64,000 bases of DNA, from contig JABTUW010000008.1 in the NCBI GenBank assembly GCA_015075185.1, positions 186,001 through 250,000 of the forward strand, given 5' to 3'. Made by a program: the position numbers and the translations under genes. Position 1 is the stretch's first letter. The number at the start of each line of letters is the position of its first letter. The DNA is from Anaerolineales bacterium. GTDB lineage: Bacteria; Chloroflexota; Anaerolineae; 4572-78; J111. Positions 16,501 through 23,809 of the stretch are shown piece by piece. A model generated the notes under the pieces. It was not told where the DNA came from. It saw only the letters and a program-made list of their open reading frames with translations, and made no database searches.

Positions 16501-16825
16501 CAAACACAGCCGGGCCGATGCGAGCGGTGAAGTCGTTGTCGCCAAACAGAAAATACATCAGCGCGGTCAGGTGGAACAGCGACGGGCCGTGCATCAAGGG
16601 GTCGTGCTGGTAGCCTTTCCCGGCGTAGAGATTCCAGGAGTAGAGGGTATGCAGGCTCTCGTCGTGGCTCATCACCCGCGCGCCGAGCATGTAAAAGCGG
16701 GTAATGACGGCAATGACGAAGAAGGTAACATAGAGAATTAGCTCCCAGTTCAGGGTAAAGAGGGATAAAACGGGCGTATCCAGGCTAAGTTTTCTTTGCA
16801 GCGAATCGGTTTTAACAGTCATCAC
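13586..16825 (-). CDS. Agl23-type membrane glycosyltransferase fused to a six-bladed NHL propeller
   Basis: 1079 aa. Residues ~25-580 form a polytopic GT-C type membrane domain with the early acidic motif SHDESLH and the family segment WAGEKMPWLTVH, matching the flippase-associated Agl23 (TIGR03663-like) group of Chloroflexota and archaea. Residues ~600-780 are a soluble extracytoplasmic region. From ~787 to the end are six NHL-type repeats (VAVGPDGSIYVADTGNHR and variants) that should close a beta-propeller. A hydrophilic loop near residue 400 (SDTTSTPDNQPSNPPTLHPS) is encoded by simple-repeat DNA. Probably acts in envelope glycan or protein glycosylation, with the propeller binding substrate or partner; inferred. 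Confidence 0.85.
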   Translation of the reverse strand: MMTVKTDSLQRKLSLDTPVLSLFTLNWELILYVTFFVIAVITRFYMLGARVMSHDESLHTLYSWNLYAGKGYQHDPLMHGPSLFHLTALMYFLFGDNDFTARIGPAVFGVAMVILPYWFRPWLGRFGALAASFMILISPGLMYYSRYIRHDTFLDFFTLLMFLSFFQYMRTRANRWLYIGAAAVSLMLSTMEAAYIHGFIGVTFILLVYMWENLSASNRRLMTYGLLGLMVIGVVVDAYLVSQAEVLTAGQTEGDSSLKPWEIVDLVILILEMLGAAALVQLGVDRTNKPVTQALLSLRTRFGTLGKAALVAVIIFALLHTTFFSNIRGLYTGSIGAVVYWLSQHDVQRGGQPWYYYLFLVPMYEFLPFFVGIGGGLVYLLRRKALPAYADTDLAQGSDTTSTPDNQPSNPPTLHPSDGGTFAVFTIYWGLLAFAIYSWAGEKMPWLTVHMTLPLIFLTAHVLQTALGHFNWTAARQRGGLILAGALLLVIPAVVAIFTAEPFQSQSLQSINETMQFIAGIAILVVLGGVVWRYGRQMGRSLAVRTAFVTLLFMLTLLTIRFSWMLSFINYDYVNEVLVYAHGGPDVKLVLNQIDEISRRTVGDKMIKVAYDNDSTWPLEWYLREYPNRAYYGENPNRENLDAPIVIVGSANETKVKPFLGDKYTRFSYRLVWWPMEDYKNQTPARLWQTYVSGLPPENPQVDTAEAQQARRETVRANWKNLWNILFYRHYQDYQLNEWPYLHRFYVYIRKDVLNEVWDYQSGPVQLTQAATMDPYEGKRLELQAVKMWGSNGTGDGQFVTPRNVAVGPDGSIYVADTGNHRIQAFSSDGDFVLSWGSQGTGQGQFNEPWGLAVAPNGTVYVADTWNHRVQIFSSIGKFQGEFGGFANVQQGDPQAESGKFWGPRDVAVDAQGNVYVTDTGNKRVEKFSATGEFLQAWGGGGVIPGAFEEPVGIDIDRDGNIYVADTWNHRVQKFDTQFNPVVQWDVAGWESESVINKPSLAVDAEGRVFVSDPEGFRIIVYDKAGQVLGTWGQYGQDPASFALPNGLAFDRQGNLLVADADNNRVMRFEPPAFAGAGK

Positions 16826-16858
16826 TTTTCCTCAAAAATATAAAATCAGATGAGAACT

Positions 16859-18784
16859 TCAATTCCGCTCCGGCTGGAGCCACAAGATAACCTGATTCTC
16901 CTGAGCCGGCGGGGTAAGGTCGCGGTAGAGGAGCCAATTGACCAACTCTTTGGCCGGCAGGCCCACCGGCGACCAGGGCGCGTCGAGGGTAAAGCCCTGG
17001 CCCAGGTAAGGCTGGCCCATGCCCAGCTCGACGTTGGCCGGGGTAATAATCGCCGTGGTGGGCTGGGCTTCGGCGGCAGAACCGACCTGGGTCAACTGCT
17101 CAAAATCGCGCAGCCGCCACAGCAAGGCGGGACGGGTTACGCCGGCCAGGGTCGTATCCAGGGCGGTTTGCTGGCCGCCGGTCCGTTCCGCCGATTGGCG
17201 GGTCAGCGTCTCGGTCAGAGCCATGAGGCCGGTCGAGGGGGGAATGCCGGCCAGCGGCTGGTAGGCCAGGTTCATCAGCGGCCCATAATTCAAGCGCCAG
17301 CCGATGCTGAGCGCCGCCAGCAGGCCAATCGCCACGCCCGCCAGGGCCGCGCCGCGAGCCGCCGCGCCGCCGTTGGTCATGAAGCCGAAAAAGATGGTAA
17401 TGATGATAAACAGTCCCAGGGCGGCAACCGGCTGGAGCCAGGCGTATTGGCAGATGGTATCATCGGGGTTGCAGGTGCGGACCAGCCAGCCGGTCAGGCC
17501 GATGTAGCTAAAGCTGCCGATGACCAGCCCGGCCACCAGTAGCAGGCCCTCGTTGCCCCAACTGCCTTCCCAGGCCAGGCTGTGCCATAACTCGGCCAGG
17601 GCGATGGCCGCCAAAAAAGCCAGGGGGACCAGGGATAAAATGACATTACCGGTTGGACGGCCAATCATAACCAGATCCAGGATGACCAAGCCGGCAAACC
17701 AGCCCCCCAGGGTTTGCTTCAATAAGTCCTTCTCTAAAAGGACGTAAGCCAGACCCGCCAGGCCGGCCAGGACCAGGAGCGGTTCGTAAATGGTCAACAA
17801 AAAGACAGCGTTGAAGCCGGCGTCGGGCCGCCCCTGTAAATTGAACCGGCTTAACCACTCCGGCAAAAAGCCGCTCAATATCCCCAAACCGCCGATATTG
17901 AACAGACCTGCCGTAGCCAGCAGGACCAGGCTGACGAGGAAAAAGAGCCCGGCGTGACGGAGAGAAGGATAGGGGTCAGGGGCCGGGGATTGGGGGTTGG
18001 GAGTTGGGAGATGAGAGAGTTGGCCGTCCTCACTGGTAGCTTGACTTTCCGGTGTGGTGGCCTGGGTTGCGGTCAAATGATCCAGGCCATTTTGCCACAA
18101 CGCTTTAAAGGCAGAGAATTTAAGAGCAATGATCAGGCCAAAGACGATCAAAACGGAGATGACCATCGGCCCGGAGGTGAGCAGCAGGGCCAGACCCGCG
18201 GCGGCGAGCAGCAACGAGCTTCGCCGCCCATCTTCGGTCCAATTGAAGAAACCGGTGACTACCATCAAAGCTCCGGCGGCCAGCCCAATTTCGCTGTTCA
18301 ATGTTCGTGACAGGAAGACCGCTGTGGGGGAGAAGGCCAGTAGGGCGGCGGCCAGCAAGCAGGCTCGCCGGCCTAATTGGCGGCGCAGGGTAACCGGCAG
18401 AATGACGATCAGGCTGCCCAGCAGGGCCGGGGCCAGCCGCGCAGTGAAGTCATTCACGCCCAGAAGGAAAAAGGCCAGCGCGTTCAAGGAGAGCAGCAAG
18501 GGGCTGTAGCTGGCTACTCCCAGCGGGCCACCCCGGTAAAGTTGCAGCGCCGGCCAGCTCTGGGCCGCCTCGGCGTCAGACAGGGGATAATGATCCAGAC
18601 GCCACAGGCGCAGGGCCAGGGCCAGGATCAACAGCAGGGCATAGAGCACGGTTTCCAGCGTCAGCCAGGGAAAAGGTTCAGACTCCGCCTCGCGTCGGGT
18701 TTCCACCCTTGGCTCATCCTCAATTATAGGACCGGCCACCGGGAGAGGAGGCGGCATGATTTTTCGTCTTGTCTTAGTGGTCAA
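16859..18784 (-). CDS. GT-C family membrane glycosyltransferase (family 39-like)
   Basis: 641 aa with about 12 membrane segments. The first loop has the acidic DAEAAQSWPALQLYRGG motif typical of ArnT/PMT-like enzymes, then NDFTARLAPALLGSLIVILP, which also occurs in similar form in the neighbouring Agl23-like protein (NDFTARIGPAVFG). It likely transfers a sugar from a polyprenyl-phosphate donor on the outer face of the membrane. The loop near residues 235-275 (LPTPNPQSPAPDPYPSLRHAG) is coded by simple-repeat DNA also seen elsewhere. It precedes the Agl23-like gene by 33 bases. Confidence 0.85.
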   Translation of the reverse strand: MTTKTRRKIMPPPLPVAGPIIEDEPRVETRREAESEPFPWLTLETVLYALLLILALALRLWRLDHYPLSDAEAAQSWPALQLYRGGPLGVASYSPLLLSLNALAFFLLGVNDFTARLAPALLGSLIVILPVTLRRQLGRRACLLAAALLAFSPTAVFLSRTLNSEIGLAAGALMVVTGFFNWTEDGRRSSLLLAAAGLALLLTSGPMVISVLIVFGLIIALKFSAFKALWQNGLDHLTATQATTPESQATSEDGQLSHLPTPNPQSPAPDPYPSLRHAGLFFLVSLVLLATAGLFNIGGLGILSGFLPEWLSRFNLQGRPDAGFNAVFLLTIYEPLLVLAGLAGLAYVLLEKDLLKQTLGGWFAGLVILDLVMIGRPTGNVILSLVPLAFLAAIALAELWHSLAWEGSWGNEGLLLVAGLVIGSFSYIGLTGWLVRTCNPDDTICQYAWLQPVAALGLFIIITIFFGFMTNGGAAARGAALAGVAIGLLAALSIGWRLNYGPLMNLAYQPLAGIPPSTGLMALTETLTRQSAERTGGQQTALDTTLAGVTRPALLWRLRDFEQLTQVGSAAEAQPTTAIITPANVELGMGQPYLGQGFTLDAPWSPVGLPAKELVNWLLYRDLTPPAQENQVILWLQPERN

Positions 18785-18821
18785 GATTTAACCCCAAATT
18801 GATCTATTTGAGCAGTTCCAA

Positions 18822-18852
18822 GACCCTAAAGGTCTTAGAGACCTTTAGGGTC
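18822..18852. terminator. Bidirectional hairpin terminator
   Basis: GACCCTAAAGGTCT and AGACCTTTAGGGTC form a 14-bp perfect stem with a 3-base loop, just past the end of the minus-strand anti-sigma-like gene. There is no long T run on either side. Confidence 0.6.
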
Positions 18853-18857
18853 TGAAC

Positions 18858-19610
18858 TTAACGGATAGACTCGGCCATCATTTTAAGTTCTGTCAAGGAC
18901 ACAGCATCGCTGTAGGAGAGCAGCCGGTACTGGACCTCGTTGACCGTCCAGATGAGCGTAATGACCTGATCCTGATGGCTCCAGATGCGGCTTTCTTTGT
19001 CCCAGCCGCCTCGCACCAGAACCGCCTCCCGGCCATTGAGCAGAATCCTTTCGCTGCTTTCCGGGCCAATGAGGGTCTGGTTGAGCTGATTTTCGGAGCC
19101 GGCGGCCCGGACGCTCAATTGTACAACGCCCCCCTGGATGTCGCGCCATTGCATTTTGATCAGCGTCACCGGCGACCGCGCCACCTCAACCTCGTCGCTG
19201 CTGCTGGTCAGGCTGTCAGGCAGGTAGGTGGGCAGGGCAAAATCAAACGGCACTGCCATTAAGGCTTCGGCCAGCGGCATCGGTTCTGTTTCCAGCAGCA
19301 CGATGGTGGCGGTAGGGGCCGGCCAGACACTGCGAATAGTCAGCCGGATTTGCCCCATCACCTTTTGAACCTCATCCAGGGTGGCTTTCACCGGCGGCGA
19401 TGCAAACAACAACGCCACGACGACCAGGGCAATTATACCACCAACCAGGCCGAGCGGCACAGTCCGGGCCGGCGTCTCCGGCTGGGGAATCGCCTGGACC
19501 CGGCGCTGGAGGGTAGGGCTGGGCGGCTGGCGCAGACTGATCAGCCGCTGGGCCAACTCGGCCTCCTCCGGCGAGAATTCCGGCGCTGGTTCGATCTCCC
19601 TGGACCTCAT
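18858..19610 (-). CDS. Membrane protein with DUF4367-like domain, probable anti-sigma factor
   Basis: About 250 aa. The start used is the ATG overlapping the ECF sigma stop (ATGA overlap, 4 bases), pointing to translational coupling; another ATG 15 bases upstream is possible. A cytoplasmic N-terminus with Glu-rich helices precedes one membrane helix (VPLGLVGGIIALVVVALLFA), and the outer domain contains FALPTYLPDSL and VSLTELKMMAESI, typical of DUF4367 domains found in anti-sigma and sporulation-related proteins. No zinc motif is present. It likely anchors and inhibits the coupled sigma factor. Confidence 0.8.
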   Translation of the reverse strand: MRSREIEPAPEFSPEEAELAQRLISLRQPPSPTLQRRVQAIPQPETPARTVPLGLVGGIIALVVVALLFASPPVKATLDEVQKVMGQIRLTIRSVWPAPTATIVLLETEPMPLAEALMAVPFDFALPTYLPDSLTSSSDEVEVARSPVTLIKMQWRDIQGGVVQLSVRAAGSENQLNQTLIGPESSERILLNGREAVLVRGGWDKESRIWSHQDQVITLIWTVNEVQYRLLSYSDAVSLTELKMMAESIR

Positions 19611-20176
19611 TCGCTCTGACCCCACTGCTCGCGTAATTTTTGCATAATCCGATAAACCGCCGAACCGACCGCGCTTTCGCTTTTGCCCAGTACCTCGGCG
19701 ATATGGCGGTTGGTCATCCCGGCCCCGAATTTGAGAGCAATTAACTCCTGCTCGTCCGCTGCCAGCGTCTGAACCAGCCGCCGCAGCCGGGTCTGCTGCT
19801 CACTTTCCTCAAACTGTGCTTCCAACAGAAGCGTCTCACTCGGCTGCTCCGGGTTGAGTTTAGACAACGGCCGCCGGGCGCGGCGGCGCTGCCAGTCGGT
19901 GACGGCGTGCCGGGCAATAGAGAATACCCAGGTGGTAAAGGCAGACCGGTCAGGCCGGTAGCGCCCGCGCGCCCGCCAGGCCCGCTCGAAGGTGTCGGCG
20001 GTCAAATCTTCGGCGACCACCCGGTCGCTGACCCGGAAGAGACAATAGTTGAACACGGCATAGGTATGGGCGCGGTACAGCTCGGCAAAAGCCTCGGCGT
20101 CGAGGCGGGCCGGCATCTGCCGTGTCAGGAAGTTATCCAGCCAAAAATTCTTTTTGTTCATCAAACTGGCGCACAT
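19607..20176 (-). CDS. ECF-type RNA polymerase sigma factor
   Basis: 189 aa with region 2 (FAELYRAHTYAVFNYCLFR, AEDLTADTFERAWRARGRYRPDRSAFTTWVFSIARHAVTDWQRR) and region 4 (LVQTLAADEQELIALKFGAGMTNRHIAEVLGKSESAVGSAVYRI). Start at ATG 20176, or the internal ATG five codons later. It overlaps the downstream anti-sigma-like gene by 4 bases and lies in the middle of the glycosyltransferase block, which it may regulate (inference). Confidence 0.93.
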   Translation of the reverse strand: MCASLMNKKNFWLDNFLTRQMPARLDAEAFAELYRAHTYAVFNYCLFRVSDRVVAEDLTADTFERAWRARGRYRPDRSAFTTWVFSIARHAVTDWQRRRARRPLSKLNPEQPSETLLLEAQFEESEQQTRLRRLVQTLAADEQELIALKFGAGMTNRHIAEVLGKSESAVGSAVYRIMQKLREQWGQSE

Positions 20177-20225
20177 CTATGATTCATACGCTGAACAAGC
20201 CAGAGTATCACCCTCACAACTACTT

Positions 20226-23174
20226 TTATCGCCGCTGGTAAATGATGGTATCTCCCTGTTGAAAAGCCACATCCATAAATTGTTCGAACTTTTTGAGGCC
20301 CTGCGGTGAGTAACGCTCGCGCTCGGTCGCCCCGACAATGACATACGTGATGCCATACTTGTCCAGCAGCGCCTGAGCCTGGCGGATGTCGGACGAATTG
20401 TAGAGCAGGGCAATGTCCGGCTCACGCCGGGCCGGCTCATCATAATTGCCTCGCCACTGGCTCTGGTGGCCGCCCCAGCCCAAGAGGGTGGGCAGCCCGG
20501 TCATGGCCGAGATGCGGCCGGAGTAATTATAGGCGCCGTATTGGCCTGCCGGCGCGCCCGGCGCTTCCAGAATAACGGCCTGGCCGGGGGCCTTGGCTCG
20601 CAGCCACTCGATGGCGGCGTAGTCGCCGGGGTGGTAATCGGCAATCCAGGCAATAGCGTTGAGGGTGGGCGCGTTCTTAAAGAAATCAGCTTTATTGGGC
20701 GTGGCCAACACCGGGTAGACCAGTCCCCCGGCCACCAGCAGGGCCATGCCGGCCTGCCAGACCAGCCGCAGCCCGCCCCGCACATGGTGGGAAACGTAAT
20801 AAACGGCAAAGGCCGAAGCCAGGGCCAGCAGGACCCAGGCCTGGAAATAAAATTTAAAGATGGTGTTCATGCGCGTCCCAAAGTTGTCGCGCAGGTAGAC
20901 GAACTCCACCGCCAGCGGCAGGGCCAGGCCGACGAGGACAAGGATGAGGACGAATTGTTCCGGCACAGCTAGACGACCGCCGCCGAATGACCGCCGACCG
21001 CCGAACAGTTCCGGCGACGTTGTTTCCTCACTCAGGGCCATACTTGCCCCATCCTCTTCCTCGTCTCTTCGCTCCTTCGCCGCTTCCTCTCCAACCTTCC
21101 CACCTTCCAACCTTCCCACAAACAACGCTAACGCCCAGCCGAGCAACCCCCCGACAAAGATAAAGGTCCAGGGGTTGACCAGCCGCCGCCACAGCGCGGC
21201 CTGTACCAGCGAACTAACCGTCGCATCCCCCAACACCTGCTGCACCGCCGGATCATTCAGAAAACCCTGCACGTAATCCCGTCCGGCCGGGCTGAGGAGC
21301 ACCCCGGTCAAGGCCAGCAGCATGACCAGCACCGGCCCCAGGATGGTTATCATCAGGGTTGAGCCGAGATACTTCCGCCAGGCACGATTCCGGGCAGATA
21401 AAACAGCCAGCAGCGCTATGACCGCAACCAGAAACGGGCCAAAAAAGACAAAAAACTGGGGCAGCCGGGTCGGGTTCCACAGGTTGGGCAGCATGCCCCT
21501 GGCCTGCGATTGGAATGTGGCATAGAAAGGCAGGTAGAGCAGCACCCCAACTATACCGAATATCCCCATCCCAATGATACCGCGAAGGATGAACCCCCTG
21601 GCGAGGGCAGGTGATGAAGGATGAAGGATGAAAGTTTCCGCCTTCCGCCTTCCGCCTTCCGCCCTTTCCACAGAGGCCAGCCAAACGATAAAAGCCAGGC
21701 CGACCACACTTAAGTAGATGGGAAAATCCCAGGTATTCAAAAAACTCAAGCCGCCCAGGCAGATGGCGTAGAGCAAAAAGGCCGCTCGCCCGCCTGCCGC
21801 CTCCAGCATCTCGGACCAGGTGCTCTGTAAACCTGCCCCTATTTTGTCAGCTATGACCGCCGACCACTGACCGCCGACCGCCGCTAGTTCGTGGCCAATG
21901 GCCGATGGCTGATGGCTGATAGCTGATGGCTGGGGAGATAGCTCCTCGATCTCAAGTTCATCGCTCACCTCTGACCTCTGGTTACTGGCTACTGACTTCT
22001 GGCTACTGATCAAATTCAGCGCCAGGGCGACCACCAGCAGCACAAAGGGCAGGGCCAAAACGTGGGGGTGAACATCGCCCAGCAAGAAGCTGAAGAAGGG
22101 AAATTCGTCAATGACTTCCTGCTCATGGCCGGTCAAGGTGTAATCAGTCAGCACCCGCGAGCCGCGCCACCACCAGATGAAGCGGTCGGGAATCCAACTA
22201 TCACTGGCAGCGGTGGGCGGCACTTTCAGGTCGCGGATGTCGAGCCAGGTCCAGAAGCCAGGCGGCAGGAGGGCGGCTTTGTGGAACACTTCCAGCAGAC
22301 CTTCCAGGTTGCCCAGGACAGCCACAAAAAGGGCGGCGATGAGGCCGGTGAGGATGGCGGAGGATTGGAGGGCTGGAAGGCTGGAGAGTTGGAAGGCTTC
22401 TTCGTCCTGTCCAGAGGGGGCATTGGCCTCTTCGGGCCGTTCCGTCGACTCAGGCTCAGCCACAAGGAGTGGAAGCGTGGAGGGTTGAAGGGGTGAGTTA
22501 GGGCGAGTGGCAGTCTGGTACAAACTGACGAGATTAGCGACAATACCAAAAGCGGCGGTCAGGGTCAAGGCGAACAGGGTAGGAATATAAAGGTTGAAAG
22601 CGGTGGTGGAAACCAGGCCGGTCAAACGAGTCACCATAGCCATCAGGACGTAACCAAAGTAGTAGTAGCTGATGGCAAAGCCGGACAGCCAGGGGTCCTG
22701 CGGCGGAAAGTAGTCGCTGCGAAGCGTGCCGTTGATAAAGGTAATCTCCATCCACTTTTCGCCGCCCGCGGTTTCGATGTTGGGATTGTAGGCTTTGAAG
22801 ATTGTCCAGCCGATAAAAGCTATAGTAAAAAGCAGCTCCACGCTCAAAACATAGCGCCACTCCCGGCGCAGCCAGGCCAGCATAGACAAGCTGCCGGCGC
22901 GAAGCTGCTGCCGCTGCCAGATCAGCCCCATGACCAGCACCGCCGCCAGTGCCACGACAATGCCCCCGGCATTATTTTGCAGCAGGCGGAATGTCCCCCC
23001 CAGCCACAAAACATAGCCGGTGATGAGCAGCCCCAGCGGGCGGGCAAAGGCAAAGCCCCGGTCCGGCAGATGGCGCAGTAAGCTAAAAGCCAGCGTCCAG
23101 CCCGCCAGGCCGAAGATAAGAATGACCAGCCACCAGATAAGAACAGGGATAAAATCCAAGATAGTTATTTCCAT
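20226..23174 (-). CDS. YYY-type (DUF2298) multi-pass membrane protein
   Basis: 982 aa with ~18 membrane helices. The signature FAISYYYFGYVLMAM near residue 170 is the YYY motif of the Chlor_Arch_YYY/DUF2298 family, a GT-C-like group known mainly from Chloroflexota and archaea. EFPFFSFLLGDVHPHVLALPF and YLRDNFGTRMNTIFKFYFQ are further family-type segments. Three hydrophilic loops are encoded by simple repeats (near residues 240-265, 380-430 and 680-740). The activity is unproven; a lipid-linked sugar transferase is the usual guess. It shares its layout with the second half of the giant protein upstream. Confidence 0.87.
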   Translation of the reverse strand: MEITILDFIPVLIWWLVILIFGLAGWTLAFSLLRHLPDRGFAFARPLGLLITGYVLWLGGTFRLLQNNAGGIVVALAAVLVMGLIWQRQQLRAGSLSMLAWLRREWRYVLSVELLFTIAFIGWTIFKAYNPNIETAGGEKWMEITFINGTLRSDYFPPQDPWLSGFAISYYYFGYVLMAMVTRLTGLVSTTAFNLYIPTLFALTLTAAFGIVANLVSLYQTATRPNSPLQPSTLPLLVAEPESTERPEEANAPSGQDEEAFQLSSLPALQSSAILTGLIAALFVAVLGNLEGLLEVFHKAALLPPGFWTWLDIRDLKVPPTAASDSWIPDRFIWWWRGSRVLTDYTLTGHEQEVIDEFPFFSFLLGDVHPHVLALPFVLLVVALALNLISSQKSVASNQRSEVSDELEIEELSPQPSAISHQPSAIGHELAAVGGQWSAVIADKIGAGLQSTWSEMLEAAGGRAAFLLYAICLGGLSFLNTWDFPIYLSVVGLAFIVWLASVERAEGGRRKAETFILHPSSPALARGFILRGIIGMGIFGIVGVLLYLPFYATFQSQARGMLPNLWNPTRLPQFFVFFGPFLVAVIALLAVLSARNRAWRKYLGSTLMITILGPVLVMLLALTGVLLSPAGRDYVQGFLNDPAVQQVLGDATVSSLVQAALWRRLVNPWTFIFVGGLLGWALALFVGRLEGGKVGEEAAKERRDEEEDGASMALSEETTSPELFGGRRSFGGGRLAVPEQFVLILVLVGLALPLAVEFVYLRDNFGTRMNTIFKFYFQAWVLLALASAFAVYYVSHHVRGGLRLVWQAGMALLVAGGLVYPVLATPNKADFFKNAPTLNAIAWIADYHPGDYAAIEWLRAKAPGQAVILEAPGAPAGQYGAYNYSGRISAMTGLPTLLGWGGHQSQWRGNYDEPARREPDIALLYNSSDIRQAQALLDKYGITYVIVGATERERYSPQGLKKFEQFMDVAFQQGDTIIYQRR

Positions 23175-23255
23175 AAAACGTAAGGATTCGTTGCTGCCAA
23201 GGTATTACGTTTTACGTATGAGAGTCAAATTTATCAGAGTACAAAAAGGGTACTG

Positions 23256-23798
23256 CTACTTAACAATTTTGGTTATCTCTTTGAATTTCGGCCCTTCGGC
23301 CACGCGCAGCAGCTCGAAGAGGGCCATTTCGGTGCTGGTCACGGTCGCTCCGGCATCTTTCATCCGCTCCAGGCCAGTTTGCCGGTTCTCGGCTGCGCGT
23401 GACGAGACGGCATCGGCGACAACCTGAACTTCGTAACCGAGATCAAGCAGGTCGCGGCAGGTCTGGTAAACACAAACGTGGCTTTCGATGCCGGCCAGCA
23501 GCACTTGTTTGCGCCCGGTCGCTTTCAGCGCCCCCATAAAGGGCGGGTTGCCGCAGCAGCTAAAGCTGGATTTGGCAATCGGCTGGGTGGTTTGGGCCAG
23601 CAGGTGGGCGATTTCCGGCGTGGTCGGCCCTAATTTTTCCGGCAACTGCTCGTTCCAGATAATCGGCAGTTCCAAAACCTGGACGCCTTTGATCAGCTTT
23701 TGCAGGTTTTCAAAAAGCACCTCTTTTTGGGCCATCAATTGGGCTAATTTACCCTGTACATCAATGATCACGAGAGTGGTATTGTCTAGAGTCAACAT
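23256..23798 (-). CDS. Isochorismatase-like cysteine hydrolase
   Basis: 180 aa. The catalytic triad of the family is visible: Asp in LVIIDVQG (residue ~13), Lys in the PIAKSSFSC segment, and Cys in LAGIESHVCVYQT. The length and the compact ends match the YcaC/nicotinamidase-related stand-alone hydrolases. The physiological substrate is unknown. It lies 12 bases after the giant membrane protein gene and before the YYY gene on the same strand, so it is probably co-transcribed, though its link with glycosylation is not obvious. Confidence 0.9.
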   Translation of the reverse strand: MLTLDNTTLVIIDVQGKLAQLMAQKEVLFENLQKLIKGVQVLELPIIWNEQLPEKLGPTTPEIAHLLAQTTQPIAKSSFSCCGNPPFMGALKATGRKQVLLAGIESHVCVYQTCRDLLDLGYEVQVVADAVSSRAAENRQTGLERMKDAGATVTSTEMALFELLRVAEGPKFKEITKIVK

Positions 23799-23809
23799 GG
23801 TCGGTTCTC

